Positions 50,619 through 60,152 of a DNA stretch of 64,000 nt are shown one piece after another. This stretch comes from Streptomyces beihaiensis (GTDB taxonomy: Bacteria; Actinomycetota; Actinomycetes; Streptomycetales; Streptomycetaceae): assembly GCF_026274175.1 (NCBI RefSeq), contig NZ_JAPHNL010000090.1, positions 1 through 64,000 of the forward strand. The letters are read 5' to 3'. The position numbers and the translations under genes are program-made. The notes below the pieces were generated by a model. That model searched no databases. It saw nothing but the letters and a program-made list of their open reading frames with translations, and was not told where the DNA came from. Position 1 is the first letter of the stretch, and each line of letters opens with the position of its first letter.

Positions 50619-52222
50619 ACAACGGCGTCAACGGTGTGGCACTCACCGTCTTCCTCTTCTTCTTCCTGCTCGTCACGGTCATGGGCTTCCTGGCCGCCCG
50701 CTGGCGCAAGGCCGAGCAGAACGCCTCGCTCGACGAATGGGGCCTGGGCGGCCGGTCGTTCGGCACCTGGGTGACCTGGTTCCTGCTCGGCGGCGACCTG
50801 TACACGGCGTACACGTTCGTCGCCGTCCCGGCGGCGATCTACGCGGTGGGCGCGGCCGGGTTCTTCGCGGTGCCGTACACGATCCTCGTCTACCCGGTGA
50901 TCTTCACGTTCCTGCCGCGCCTGTGGTCGGTCTCGCACCGCCACGGGTACGTGACGACGTCGGACTTCGTGCGGGGCCGGTTCGGCTCCAAGGGCCTGTC
51001 GCTCGCCGTCGCGGTCACCGGCATCCTCGCCACGATGCCGTACATCGCCCTCCAGCTCGTCGGCATCCAGGCGGTCCTGGACGTCCTCGGCATCGGCGGC
51101 GACAACAGCGGCAACTGGTTCATGAAGGACCTGCCGCTGCTGATCGCCTTCGCGGTGCTCGCCGCGTACACGTACTCGTCCGGGCTGCGGGCGCCCGCGC
51201 TGATCGCGTTCGTCAAGGACGCGCTGATCTACATCGTGATCGCGGTCGCCATCATCTACATCCCGATCAAGCTGGGCGGCTTCGACGACATCTTCGCCGC
51301 CGCGGGCAAGAAGTTCGCGGAGGCGGGCAAGGGCGGCCTGATCCCACCCGCGGGCGGGCACTGGGCGTACGCCACGCTCGCCCTCGGCTCGGCCCTCGCC
51401 CTGTTCATGTACCCGCACTCGGTCACCGCGACGCTGTCGTCCAACAGCCGCAACGTGATCCGACGCAACACCACGATCCTGCCGCTGTACTCACTGATGC
51501 TGGGCCTGCTCGCGCTGCTCGGCTTCATGGCGATCGCGGCCGGGATCAAGGTGAAGAACGGCCAGCTGGCGATCCCGCTGCTGTTCGAGCACATGTTCCC
51601 GTCCTGGTTCACGGGGCTCGCGTTCGCCGCCATCGCCATCGGCGCGCTCGTCCCGGCGGCGATCATGTCCATCGCGGCGGCGAACCTCTTCACGCGCAAC
51701 ATCTACAAGGACTTCATCAGGCCCAACGCCACCCCCGAGCAGGAGACCAAGGTCTCCAAGCTGGTGTCGCTGCTCGTGAAGGTCGGCGCCCTCGCCTTCG
51801 TCCTGACCATGGACAAGACGGTGGCGATCAACTTCCAGCTGCTCGGCGGCATCTGGATCCTGCAGACCATGCCCGCGATGGTCGGCGGCCTGTTCACCCG
51901 CTGGTTCCACCGCTGGGCGCTGCTCGCGGGCTGGGCGGCCGGCATGATCTACGGCACGCTCGCCGCGTACGGGGTGGCCTCGCCGACCCAGAAGCACTTC
52001 GGCGGCTCCTCCGACAAGATCCCCGGCATCGGGCAGATCGGCTACATCGGTCTGACGGCGTTCGTCCTGAACATCGCCGTGGTCGTGGTCGGCACCTTCG
52101 TCCTCAAGGCCGTGAAGGCCCCCGAGGGCATCGACGAGACGACCGCGTCGGACTACACCGCCGACGCCGGGGACCCCGGGGTCCAGGCGGAGCTGCCCAC
52201 CGTGGGGGCGGCCGGTCACTGA
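50615..52222 (+). CDS. mctP: MctP-like monocarboxylate:sodium/proton symporter (SSS family)
   Basis: This 535-aa protein has about 13 transmembrane helices of the LeuT-fold solute:sodium symporter family. DEWGLGGRSFGTWVTWFLLGGDLYTAYTFVAVP is the first conserved block, RFGSKGLSLAVAVTGILATMPYIALQL the second, and LVPAAIMSIAAANLFTRNIYKDF the Na2-site helix region. It most resembles MctP transporters for lactate, pyruvate or alanine; the substrate is inferred. A 31-nt perfect hairpin terminates the operon at 52245-52275. Confidence 0.85.
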   Translation: MNNGVNGVALTVFLFFFLLVTVMGFLAARWRKAEQNASLDEWGLGGRSFGTWVTWFLLGGDLYTAYTFVAVPAAIYAVGAAGFFAVPYTILVYPVIFTFLPRLWSVSHRHGYVTTSDFVRGRFGSKGLSLAVAVTGILATMPYIALQLVGIQAVLDVLGIGGDNSGNWFMKDLPLLIAFAVLAAYTYSSGLRAPALIAFVKDALIYIVIAVAIIYIPIKLGGFDDIFAAAGKKFAEAGKGGLIPPAGGHWAYATLALGSALALFMYPHSVTATLSSNSRNVIRRNTTILPLYSLMLGLLALLGFMAIAAGIKVKNGQLAIPLLFEHMFPSWFTGLAFAAIAIGALVPAAIMSIAAANLFTRNIYKDFIRPNATPEQETKVSKLVSLLVKVGALAFVLTMDKTVAINFQLLGGIWILQTMPAMVGGLFTRWFHRWALLAGWAAGMIYGTLAAYGVASPTQKHFGGSSDKIPGIGQIGYIGLTAFVLNIAVVVVGTFVLKAVKAPEGIDETTASDYTADAGDPGVQAELPTVGAAGH

Positions 52223-52244
52223 CCTCCCGCTCACCCCCTCACCC

Positions 52245-52275
52245 GACGAGCCCCTCCGCCGCGGAGGGGCTCGTC
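52245..52275 (+). terminator. Terminator after the symporter operon
   Basis: The perfect palindrome with arms GACGAGCCCCTCCGC (52245-52259) and GCGGAGGGGCTCGTC (52261-52275) begins 23 bp after the symporter stop. Confidence 0.85.
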
Positions 52276-52335
52276 CCGTTACGGTTGCCGTTGCGGCCGA
52301 TGCCGTTCGACCAGCACGTCCCTCCCGGAGGAATC

Positions 52336-53316
52336 ATGCCCGCCCCCATCGTCCTCGACAGCGACCCCGGTATCGACGATGCCGTGGCGCTCCAGTACCT
52401 GCTCGGCACCGGGCTGTGGGACCTCAGGGCCTACACGACGGTCGGCGGCAACGTGCCGGCCGCCCAGACCTTCCGCAACGGCCGCGCCCTCGCCCGCGCC
52501 TTCGGCATCGACCGTGACGTCCCGGTCCACCGCGGCGCGGGCCGCCCGCTGACCCGCCTGCCGTACGCGGCCGCCGGTGAGTTCCACGGCCCCGCGGGCC
52601 TGGGCGCGGAGGAGCTCTCGGACTCGACGGCGCCGGAGCAGACGGAGTCGTCCGCACAGGCCATGCTGCGGCTGTCGCGGGAGCACGAGGGCGAGCTCAC
52701 GGTCTGCGCGACGGGCCCGCTGACCAACGTGGCGCTCGCACTGAGCGAGGACCCCGGCTTCGCCCGCCGCGTCAAGCGGCTCGTCTTCATGGGCGGCGCC
52801 GCCGAGGTGCCCGGCAACATCACGCCGGTCGCCGAGTTCAACGCCTGGGCCGACCCGGACGCAGCCGACCTGGTCGTCTCCTCCGGAATCCCGTACACGA
52901 TGGTCGGCCTCGACGCGACACACGGCTGGCGTTTCCACGCCGAGGACCTGCGCACCCTGGAGGAGGCCGGCCAGGGCATGGCGCTCACCTCCCGCCTGAT
53001 GAGCTGGTACCTCAACGCGTACGACCCGGCCTCCGGCTGCCCGCTGCACGACCCGCTCGCCGTCGGCGTCTGCGCGGACGAGTCCTTCGTGACCGCCGCC
53101 GACGGCACGGTCGTCGTGGAGACGGCCAGCGAACTCACCCGCGGCAAAACGGTGTTCATCCCCTACGACGCCGACTACCCGCGCCCGTACTACAGCGAGT
53201 CGCCGCTGGTGAGCGCGCGCACCGAGCACCGCGGGCGGATCGCCCTGGGCACCGGCCCGCGCGACTTCGCCAAGGACTTCGTGAACACGCTGCTCAAGCG
53301 GCCGGTGGCGGCGTGA
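52336..53316 (+). CDS. Inosine-uridine preferring nucleoside hydrolase family protein
   Basis: This 326-aa N-ribohydrolase cleaves the glycosidic bond of nucleosides. VLDSDPGIDDAVALQYLLG is the calcium-binding DxDPGxDD motif. VCATGPLTNVALALSEDP and LVFMGGAAEVPGNITPVAEFNAWADPDAAD are the substrate and ribose-binding blocks, and GCPLHDPLAVGVCAD supplies the late HDP motif with a metal-binding Asp. GGAGG precedes the ATG. The stop overlaps the GNAT start as GTGA. Confidence 0.92.
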   Translation: MPAPIVLDSDPGIDDAVALQYLLGTGLWDLRAYTTVGGNVPAAQTFRNGRALARAFGIDRDVPVHRGAGRPLTRLPYAAAGEFHGPAGLGAEELSDSTAPEQTESSAQAMLRLSREHEGELTVCATGPLTNVALALSEDPGFARRVKRLVFMGGAAEVPGNITPVAEFNAWADPDAADLVVSSGIPYTMVGLDATHGWRFHAEDLRTLEEAGQGMALTSRLMSWYLNAYDPASGCPLHDPLAVGVCADESFVTAADGTVVVETASELTRGKTVFIPYDADYPRPYYSESPLVSARTEHRGRIALGTGPRDFAKDFVNTLLKRPVAA

Positions 53317-53849
53317 GCGGCGGCACGGGCGGCGCCGCCGTGGTCGTCAGGGCCATACGCCCCCAGGAGCACAAGCTGCTCGGTGAGCTGACCGCCGCCG
53401 CGTACCTGCACGGCGGGCTGCTCACGTTCGGCGAGAACGACTGGTACGCGGACGAGCTGCGGAACGTGGAGGAGCGCGCGGCCAAGGCCGAGGTGCTGGT
53501 CGCCGAGGGCCAGGACGGCGCGGTGGTGGGCGGCCTCACGTACGTGCCGACGCACGAGCACCCGTACGCCGAGGTGGCCCGGCCCGGCGAGGCCGAGTTC
53601 CGGATGCTGGCGGTCGCCCCGAAGGCGCGCGGCCAGGGGGCGGGCGAGGCGCTGGTCCGCGCCGTCCTGGACCGGGCGCGGGAGACCGGGTCGACCGGCA
53701 TCGCCCTGTCCACGCCTCCCGTGGCCACGTCGGCCCACCGCCTCTACGAGCGCCTCGGCTTCACCCGCGCCCCGGAGCGCGACTGGGCTCCGATCCCGGA
53801 GGTGACGCTCATGGTCTACGTGTTCCGGTTCGCCGAGGCCGCCGACTGA
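53313..53849 (+). CDS. GNAT family N-acetyltransferase
   Basis: This 178-aa acetyltransferase starts with the GTG that overlaps the nucleoside hydrolase stop. AVVVRAIRPQEHKLLGELTAAAY is the first strand-helix; FRMLAVAPKARGQGAGEALVRAVLD is the acetyl-CoA motif A; HRLYERLGFTRAPERDW is motif B. Substrate unknown. Tight coupling suggests a shared salvage or detoxification step with the hydrolase, which is inference. Confidence 0.88.
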   Translation: MSGGTGGAAVVVRAIRPQEHKLLGELTAAAYLHGGLLTFGENDWYADELRNVEERAAKAEVLVAEGQDGAVVGGLTYVPTHEHPYAEVARPGEAEFRMLAVAPKARGQGAGEALVRAVLDRARETGSTGIALSTPPVATSAHRLYERLGFTRAPERDWAPIPEVTLMVYVFRFAEAAD

Positions 53850-53856
53850 CTGACTG

Positions 53857-53904
53857 ACACAACATGTGGGCCTGCCGCGCATCTTCGGCACAACATGTAT
53901 GCTC
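53857..53904 (+). promoter_or_regulatory. Two NrdR boxes and core promoter of nrdAB
   Basis: CACAACATGT occurs at 53858-53867 and 53889-53898, 31 bp (three helical turns) apart, the usual arrangement of paired NrdR boxes. The second overlaps a -10-like TATGCT (53898-53903). NrdR repressing class Ia RNR genes in Streptomyces is established. Confidence 0.8.
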
Positions 53905-53910
53905 GCTCTC

Positions 53911-54057
53911 GCTGTCGCCGCAGGGGAATCCGGTGTGAATCCGGAACTGTCCCGCAACGGTGTACGTCAGCGTGCACACCGCACGCATACGCGAGTCCGA
54001 TGACCTGCCGACGGCACGCCCGAGCCGTCCGGCCCGGGCGTCCACGACGTCCGGGCC
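53911..54057 (+). ncRNA. Cobalamin (B12) riboswitch in the nrdAB leader
   Basis: GGGAATCCGGTGTGAATC then CGGAACTGTCCCGC is the conserved core of B12 aptamers, and GAGTCCGATGACCTGCC closes it at 53992-54009. P1-like pairing joins GCCGCAGG and CCTGCCG. A GGCCCGG/CCGGGCC hairpin (54031-54057) follows and could be the expression platform. In S. coelicolor such a riboswitch shuts off nrdABS when B12 is present and class II NrdJ can work. Confidence 0.88.
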
Positions 54058-54159
54058 TCGCGGAATGGGCCGGTGACGAGGGCGCGCCCCTTCCCCCTGC
54101 GCGCCCGAGCCACTCACTCCTTCCCGCCGGACCCGAGCCGAGCGAGGGAGAGCCTCCAC

Positions 54160-56520
54160 GTGACCATCGCGCCCGCAGACCCTGTTTCAGCAGCGGCCGA
54201 CGCCCCGGGCACCGCGCTGCTGCGCACCCTGACGGACCTGACAGCCGACCTGCCCGACGCCGACCCCGGCCATGTCGCCGCCGCCGCGCTGCGCGGCCGC
54301 AGCGCCGCCGCCGACGAGGCCGAGCTGCGCGAACTGGCCACCGAGGCCGCCGCCGGGCTGATCTCCGAGGACCCCGCGTACGCGCGGCTCGCCGCCCGGC
54401 TCCTCACGCTCTCCATCCGCGCCGAGGCCGCGTCGCAGGGCGTGACGTCGTTCACCGAGTCGGTCGCCGCCGGCCACCGCGAGGGCCTGATCGCCGACCG
54501 TACGGCCGCGTTCGTGACCGCCCACGCGGCGCGCCTGGACGCGCTCGTCGCCGAGACCGCCGACGCCGCCGACGACCGGTTCGGCTACTTCGGCCTGCGC
54601 ACGCTCTACAGCCGCTACCTGCTGCGCCACCCCGTCACCCGCAAGGTCGTCGAGACCCCCCAGCACTTCATGCTGCGCGTGGCGGCGGGCCTGGCCGAGG
54701 ACGACACGAGCCGGGCGGTGGACGAAGTCGCCGCCCTGTACGGCCTGATGAGCCGTCTCGACTACCTGCCGTCCTCCCCCACCCTCTTCAACTCCGGCAC
54801 CCGCCATCCCCAGATGTCCAGCTGCTACCTGCTCGACTCGCCGCTGGACGAGCTGGACTCGATCTACGACCGGTACCACCAGGTGGCCCGCCTGTCGAAG
54901 CACGCGGGCGGCATCGGCCTGTCGTACTCGCGCGTGCGCGCCCGCGGTTCGCTGATCCGCGGGACGAACGGGCACTCCAACGGCATCGTCCCGTTCCTGA
55001 AGACGCTCGACGCGTCGGTGGCGGCCGTCAACCAGGGCGGGCGCCGCAAGGGCGCGGCCGCCGTCTACCTGGAGACCTGGCACGCGGACGTCGAGGAGTT
55101 CCTCGAACTGCGCGACAACACGGGTGAGGACGCCCGCCGCACCCACAACCTCAACCTGGCGCACTGGATCCCGGACGAGTTCATGCGCCGCGTGAACGCC
55201 GACGAGCCGTGGTCGCTGTTCTCGCCCGCCGACGTGCCCGAGCTCGTCGACCTGTGGGGCGAGGAGTTCGACGTGGCGTACCGGGCGGCCGAGGCGGCGG
55301 GCAGGGCGCTGCGCACCGTCTCGGCCCGTGACCTGTACGGCCGGATGATGCGCACCCTCGCGCAGACCGGCAACGGCTGGCTGACCTTCAAGGACACCGC
55401 GAACCGCACGGCGAACCAGACGGCCGAGCCCGGCCACACCGTGCACTCCTCCAACCTGTGCACGGAGATCCTGGAGGTGACGGACGACGGGGAGACCGCC
55501 GTCTGCAACCTGGGCTCGGTGAACCTGGGGGCGTTCGTCGACACGGCCGCCGGTGACCTGGACTGGGAGCGCCTCGACGCGACGGTCCGCACGGCCGTCA
55601 CGTTCCTGGACCGGGTCGTCGACATCAACTTCTACCCGACCGAGCAGGCCGGCCGGTCGAACGCGCGCTGGCGCCCCGTCGGCCTCGGCGCGATGGGCCT
55701 GCAGGACGTGTTCTTCAAGCTGCGCCTGCCCTTCGACTCGGCGGCGGCCAAGGCGCTCTCCACGCGCATCGCCGAGCGGATCATGCTCGCCGCCTACGAG
55801 GCGTCCGCCGACCTGGCCGAGCGGAGCGGCCCGCTGCCCGCCTGGGACAAGACGCGTACCGCCCGCGGTGTCCTCCACCCCGACCATTACGACACCGGGT
55901 TCGCCTGGCCCGAGCGGTGGGCCGCGCTGCGCGAACGTATCGCCGAGGTGGGCCTGCGCAACGCGCTGCTGCTCGCCGTCGCGCCGACCGCCACCATCGC
56001 CTCCATCGCGGGTGTCTACGAGTGCATCGAGCCGCAGGTCTCCAACCTGTTCAAGCGCGAGACGCTGTCCGGCGAGTTCCTCCAGGTCAACTCGTACCTG
56101 GTGGACGATCTGAAGCGGCTCGGCGTGTGGGACGCCCGTACGCGTGAGGCGCTGCGCGAGTCGGCCGGCTCGGTGCAGGGCTTCGCGTGGGTCCCCGAGG
56201 ACATGCGCGCGCTGTACCGCACGGCGTGGGAGATCCCGCAGCGCGCACTGATCGACATGGCGGCGGCGCGCACGCCGTTCCTCGACCAGGCGCAGTCGCT
56301 CAACCTCTTCATGGAGACGCCGACCATCGGCAAGCTCTCCTCGATGTACGCCTACGCCTGGAAGTCCGGGCTCAAGACGACGTACTACCTGCGCTCGCGC
56401 CCCGCGACGCGCATCGCGCGGGCGGCGGCCCGCGCCACCGTCCCCGTGCAGGCGACGGCCGATGCCGACGCCGTCGCCTGCTCCCTGGAGAACCCCGAGT
56501 CCTGCGAGGCCTGCCAGTAA
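54160..56520 (+). CDS. nrdA: Ribonucleotide reductase class Ia, large subunit
   Basis: This 786-aa catalytic subunit reduces ribonucleoside diphosphates. An N-terminal helical region (about 1-150) precedes the ten-stranded barrel. SSPTLFNSGTRHPQMSSCYLL carries the first redox Cys; SSNLCTEI the thiyl-radical Cys region with an E-x-Cys pattern nearby; AVCNLGSVNLG the second redox Cys region. YAYAWKSGLKTTYYLRSRPA is the conserved pair of Tyr near the end, and CSLENPESCEACQ the C-terminal shuttle cysteines. The GTG at 54160 with GAGGGAG upstream was chosen. The TAA stop overlaps the nrdB ATG by 1 nt. Confidence 0.94.
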   Translation: MTIAPADPVSAAADAPGTALLRTLTDLTADLPDADPGHVAAAALRGRSAAADEAELRELATEAAAGLISEDPAYARLAARLLTLSIRAEAASQGVTSFTESVAAGHREGLIADRTAAFVTAHAARLDALVAETADAADDRFGYFGLRTLYSRYLLRHPVTRKVVETPQHFMLRVAAGLAEDDTSRAVDEVAALYGLMSRLDYLPSSPTLFNSGTRHPQMSSCYLLDSPLDELDSIYDRYHQVARLSKHAGGIGLSYSRVRARGSLIRGTNGHSNGIVPFLKTLDASVAAVNQGGRRKGAAAVYLETWHADVEEFLELRDNTGEDARRTHNLNLAHWIPDEFMRRVNADEPWSLFSPADVPELVDLWGEEFDVAYRAAEAAGRALRTVSARDLYGRMMRTLAQTGNGWLTFKDTANRTANQTAEPGHTVHSSNLCTEILEVTDDGETAVCNLGSVNLGAFVDTAAGDLDWERLDATVRTAVTFLDRVVDINFYPTEQAGRSNARWRPVGLGAMGLQDVFFKLRLPFDSAAAKALSTRIAERIMLAAYEASADLAERSGPLPAWDKTRTARGVLHPDHYDTGFAWPERWAALRERIAEVGLRNALLLAVAPTATIASIAGVYECIEPQVSNLFKRETLSGEFLQVNSYLVDDLKRLGVWDARTREALRESAGSVQGFAWVPEDMRALYRTAWEIPQRALIDMAAARTPFLDQAQSLNLFMETPTIGKLSSMYAYAWKSGLKTTYYLRSRPATRIARAAARATVPVQATADADAVACSLENPESCEACQ

Positions 56521-57533
56521 TGACCAGCGAAGCCAAGAACCTGCTCGACCCCGGCTTCGAGCTCACCCTGCGCCCCATGCGCTACCCGGACTTCTACGAG
56601 CGCTACCGGGACGCCATCAAGAACACGTGGACCGTGGAGGAGGTGGACCTGCACTCCGACGTCGCCGACCTCGCCAAGCTGAGCCCGGCCGAGCAGCACA
56701 TGATCGGCCGCCTGGTGGCCTTCTTCGCGACGGGCGACTCGATCGTCGCGAACAACCTCGTGCTGACCCTGTACAAGCACATCAACTCCCCCGAGGCGCG
56801 CCTCTACCTGTCGCGGCAGCTGTTCGAGGAGGCCGTGCACGTCCAGTTCTATCTGACCCTGCTCGACACCTACCTGCCCGACCCGCAGGACCGGGCGGCG
56901 GCCTTCGCGGCCGTCGAGAACATCCCGTCCATCCGGGAGAAGGCGGAGTTCTGCTTCACGTGGATGGACTCGGTCGAGGAGATCGACCGCCTGGAGACGA
57001 GGGCGGACCGCCGAAGGTTCCTGCTGAACCTGATCTGCTTCGCCGCGTGCATCGAAGGGCTGTTCTTCTACGGGGCCTTCGCCTATGTGTACTGGTTCCG
57101 TTCGCGCGGCCTGCTGCACGGGCTCGCCACCGGCACCAACTGGGTGTTCCGGGACGAGACCATGCACATGTCCTTCGCCTTCGACGTGGTGGACACGGTC
57201 CGCAAGGAGGAGCCGGACCTGTTCGACGACGAACTGCGGCAGCAGGTGACCGACATGCTGCGGGAGGCGGTCGACGCCGAACTGCAGTTCGCGCGCGACC
57301 TGTGCGGGGACGGGCTGCCGGGCATGAACACCGAGTCCATGCGGCAGTACCTGGAGTGCGTCGCCGACCAGCGGCTCCAGCGGCTCGGGTTCGCGCCGGT
57401 GTACGGCGCGGAGAACCCGTTCTCGTTCATGGAGCTGCAAGGCGTCCAGGAGCTCACCAACTTCTTCGAGCGGCGGGCCTCGGCGTACCAGGTCGCGGTC
57501 GAGGGCTCGGTCGGCTTCGACGAGGACTTCTAG
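56520..57533 (+). CDS. nrdB: Ribonucleotide reductase class Ia, small (radical) subunit
   Basis: This 337-aa diiron protein generates the tyrosyl radical. GDSIVANNLVL carries the first metal Asp; QLFEEAVHVQFYLTLL provides Glu, His and, four residues later, the radical Tyr (ExxHxxxY); CIEGLFFYGAFAYVYW and FRDETMHMSFAF supply the remaining Glu and His ligands. The radical Tyr is kept, so it is not the Phe-containing Ic variant. It overlaps nrdA by one base (TAATG). Confidence 0.95.
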   Translation: MTSEAKNLLDPGFELTLRPMRYPDFYERYRDAIKNTWTVEEVDLHSDVADLAKLSPAEQHMIGRLVAFFATGDSIVANNLVLTLYKHINSPEARLYLSRQLFEEAVHVQFYLTLLDTYLPDPQDRAAAFAAVENIPSIREKAEFCFTWMDSVEEIDRLETRADRRRFLLNLICFAACIEGLFFYGAFAYVYWFRSRGLLHGLATGTNWVFRDETMHMSFAFDVVDTVRKEEPDLFDDELRQQVTDMLREAVDAELQFARDLCGDGLPGMNTESMRQYLECVADQRLQRLGFAPVYGAENPFSFMELQGVQELTNFFERRASAYQVAVEGSVGFDEDF

Positions 57534-57713
57534 CTAGGCGGCGCTGGTGAAGTCGGTGCGCCGGGGCGGCTGCTCGGCCGCCCCGCGCGCTGCCCGCGCC
57601 TCGCGCAGCTGCCGGTCGACGCGGCGGTCGTGGGCGATCCCGTACAGGGAAGGGGCGGCGAGCAGGAGGAAGACGAAGAGGACGGTCAGGTAGTTCATCG
57701 CGGTGTCGTTCAT
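57534..57713 (-). CDS. Small single-pass membrane protein
   Basis: This 59-aa protein starts MNDTAMNYLTVLFVFLLLAAPSLYG, one hydrophobic helix, then a basic tail (RRVDRQLREARAARG). GGAGG lies just before the ATG. Its stop abuts the nrdB stop on the other strand. Unknown function; the coding call is moderate because it is short. Confidence 0.6.
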   Translation of the reverse strand: MNDTAMNYLTVLFVFLLLAAPSLYGIAHDRRVDRQLREARAARGAAEQPPRRTDFTSAA

Positions 57714-57807
57714 GGCCTCCACTGTTCCGTCTGGCAGCGCCACCCAGCAGTGGCAGTTCTGTCACCGACCCTCGAATTACTGCCAGCCGTGCGGCACACT
57801 GTCGGAC

Positions 57808-58770
57808 ATGCTGAAGAACGTGGCCGCGGTTCTCCTCGACGGTGTGCATCCCTTCGAACTCGGCGTGGTCTGCGAGGTGTTCGGCCTCGACCGGAGCGAC
57901 GAGGGGCTTCCGGTGTACGACTTCGCGGTGGTCTCGGCCGAGGGGCCCAGGCTCGGCACGCACGTGGCGGGCCTCACCGTCTCCACTCCGTACGGGCTCG
58001 ACCGGCTCGACGAGGCCGACCTGATCGCCGTGCCCGCGTCGGGCGGGCCGCGCGAGACGTATCCGCCGGGGGTCCTCGCCGCGCTGCGCCGGGCGGTCGA
58101 CCGGGGCGCGCGCGTCCTGAGCGTCTGCTCGGGGGTGTTCACGCTCGGCGCGGCCGGTCTTCTCGACGGGCGCCGGTGCGCGGTCCACTGGCGTTACGCG
58201 CGGGAGCTGGCCGTACGCCACCCGCGCACCCGCGTCGACCCGGACGTGCTGTACGTCGACGACGGCCCGGTCGTCACCTCGGCGGGCACCGCCGCGGGGA
58301 TCGACGCCTGCCTGCACGTCGTGCGCGGCGAACACGGCTCCGAGGTGGCCAACGCCATCGCCCGCCGCATGGTCGTCCCGCCGCACCGCGACGGCGGCCA
58401 GGCGCAGTACGTGGCGCGCCCGCTGCCCGCGCCGCGCTGCGACACGGTCGGCGAGGTGCTGGCGTGGATGGAGCGGAACCTGGCCGAGGCGGTGACCGTG
58501 GAGGGGCTCGCGGCGCGTGCGCACATGTCGCCGCGGACGTTCGCGCGGCGCTTCCGGCAGGAGACCGGGACGACGCCGTACCGCTGGCTGCTGCGCCAAC
58601 GCGTGCTGTTCGCCCAGCGGTTGCTGGAAGAGACCGACGAGACGGTGGAGTCGATCGCCGGGCGGTCGGGGTTCGGCAACGCCGCGGCGATGCGGCATCA
58701 GTTCATGAAGGCGCTGGGGACGACCCCCAACGCCTTCAGACGGACCTTCCGGGTCAAGGCGGCCGGTTAG
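57808..58770 (+). CDS. nrdS: GlxA/AraC-type transcriptional regulator NrdS
   Basis: This 320-aa protein has an N-terminal DJ-1/PfpI-like domain ([25 protein letters not shown]; elbow [16 protein letters not shown]) and a C-terminal AraC helix-turn-helix pair ([21 protein letters not shown], then [30 protein letters not shown]). In S. coelicolor the third gene of the nrdABS operon is an AraC-like regulator in this place. Here 274 bp and an oppositely oriented small gene lie between nrdB and nrdS, so it may have its own promoter. The stop overlaps that of the P450 gene tail to tail. Confidence 0.85.
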   Translation: MLKNVAAVLLDGVHPFELGVVCEVFGLDRSDEGLPVYDFAVVSAEGPRLGTHVAGLTVSTPYGLDRLDEADLIAVPASGGPRETYPPGVLAALRRAVDRGARVLSVCSGVFTLGAAGLLDGRRCAVHWRYARELAVRHPRTRVDPDVLYVDDGPVVTSAGTAAGIDACLHVVRGEHGSEVANAIARRMVVPPHRDGGQAQYVARPLPAPRCDTVGEVLAWMERNLAEAVTVEGLAARAHMSPRTFARRFRQETGTTPYRWLLRQRVLFAQRLLEETDETVESIAGRSGFGNAAAMRHQFMKALGTTPNAFRRTFRVKAAG

Positions 58771-60152
58771 GGCCTGGCCTCGACGCGCATCACCGCGTTC
58801 TTGGGCTGCAGCGTGATCCCGATCCGCGCGGAGCCGTCCGTGTCGGGGGTCGGAACCAGCCGCCACCTGGGCACCACCGTGGCCAGGATCAGGGCGAGTT
58901 CAGCCATGCTGAAGTGGTCCCCAGGGCACTTGCGGTTGCCCACGCTGAACGGCGCGTGCGCCGCGGGCGTCACGTCCGCCGCCCGTTCCGGCAGCCACCG
59001 GTCGGGGTCGAACGTGAGGTGGTCACGGAACGCGCGCGGGTCGCGCTGCATGGCCAGCGGGCTGTAGACGATGTCGGAACCGGCCGGAATCCGGTACTCG
59101 CCGAGTGTCGTGTCGACGGCGGCAAGCCGCGTCAATATCCAGACGGCGGGCCGTATCCGCATCGACTCGGTGAGCAGATTCCGCATATATGCGAGTTTCC
59201 CGAGGTCACCGAAAGCGACCGGCCGGCCACCCGTCACGGATTCAACTTCCTCGCACAACCTCCTTTCCTGCTCCGGATGTTCGGCGAGAAGCTGGAACGT
59301 CCACGTCAGCGTCTTCGCCGCATTCTCCGCGCCGCCCACGACGAGAGACACGACCTGGTCGTGGATCTCCTGTTCACCGACCGGTTCGCCATTCTCGTCA
59401 CGATCCGCGAGCAATGCCGCGAGAAGGTCGTCCGGATTGCTTCCGGAGGCCGCCTCGGCCCTTCGCTCGGCGATGATCTCGTCGACCAGGCGATGCAGAT
59501 CGGCCAATGCGCGCTCGAATCGCCGATTGGCCGGAAGCGGCAGCCGGTACAGCGGCCCGAAGGAGAGGATCATGCGCCGGTACAGGCCCTCGAAGACCGT
59601 GTGAAGCGCGGTGCTGAGCCGGTCGGCGCGCTCGTCGATCGAGTCGACCTGGAGGACGGACCGCGCCACGATCCTGGTCGCGGTGCGGAACACCTCGTCG
59701 GCGATGTCGACCGTCCGGCCCGGCCGGAAGCGCTCGGCCATGGCGCGCGCCTCCTCCTCCATCACCGGCGCGTAGGTGTGGATGCGGTCCATCCGGAAGG
59801 CGGGCTGGATGGTGCGGCGCTGGCGCCGGTGCAGCGGCCCGTTGCTGGTCGCGACGCCCTTGCCGAGGAGTACGCCGAGCGTGTCCCACAGCGGCCCGCC
59901 GACGACGAAGTCGGGGTTCTTGAGCATCGCGGCGACCAGCTCGGGGTCGCTGACCGCGTACGCCGCCTTGGGTCCGAGCTTCAGGCGTACGACGTCGCCG
60001 CCGTCGCGCAGCCCGGTGAGGAAGCCGAGCGGGTCGCGCAGCAGGTGCCCGGCGTGCCCGAGCAGCGGCGCGCCGCCGGGGGCGAGCGGCGGCTGCTGCG
60101 GGGTCCCTCCGGCCTCGGACGCCGCGGTGGGCAGGGTGGATCCGATGGTCAT
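58767..60152 (-). CDS. cyp170A1: Cytochrome P450 CYP170A1-like (albaflavenone synthase)
   Basis: This 461-aa P450 oxidises epi-isozizaene via albaflavenol to albaflavenone. The heme-binding loop is [13 protein letters not shown], the ExxR motif ESMRIR, and the I-helix [34 protein letters not shown] and [23 protein letters not shown] match the CYP170A1 pattern closely. The motif corresponding to the moonlighting farnesene-synthase site ([13 protein letters not shown]) is mostly kept, with Glu for the last Asp. The ATG at 60152 overlaps the cyclase stop (ATGA), as in S. coelicolor. Confidence 0.93.
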   Translation of the reverse strand: MTIGSTLPTAASEAGGTPQQPPLAPGGAPLLGHAGHLLRDPLGFLTGLRDGGDVVRLKLGPKAAYAVSDPELVAAMLKNPDFVVGGPLWDTLGVLLGKGVATSNGPLHRRQRRTIQPAFRMDRIHTYAPVMEEEARAMAERFRPGRTVDIADEVFRTATRIVARSVLQVDSIDERADRLSTALHTVFEGLYRRMILSFGPLYRLPLPANRRFERALADLHRLVDEIIAERRAEAASGSNPDDLLAALLADRDENGEPVGEQEIHDQVVSLVVGGAENAAKTLTWTFQLLAEHPEQERRLCEEVESVTGGRPVAFGDLGKLAYMRNLLTESMRIRPAVWILTRLAAVDTTLGEYRIPAGSDIVYSPLAMQRDPRAFRDHLTFDPDRWLPERAADVTPAAHAPFSVGNRKCPGDHFSMAELALILATVVPRWRLVPTPDTDGSARIGITLQPKNAVMRVEARP

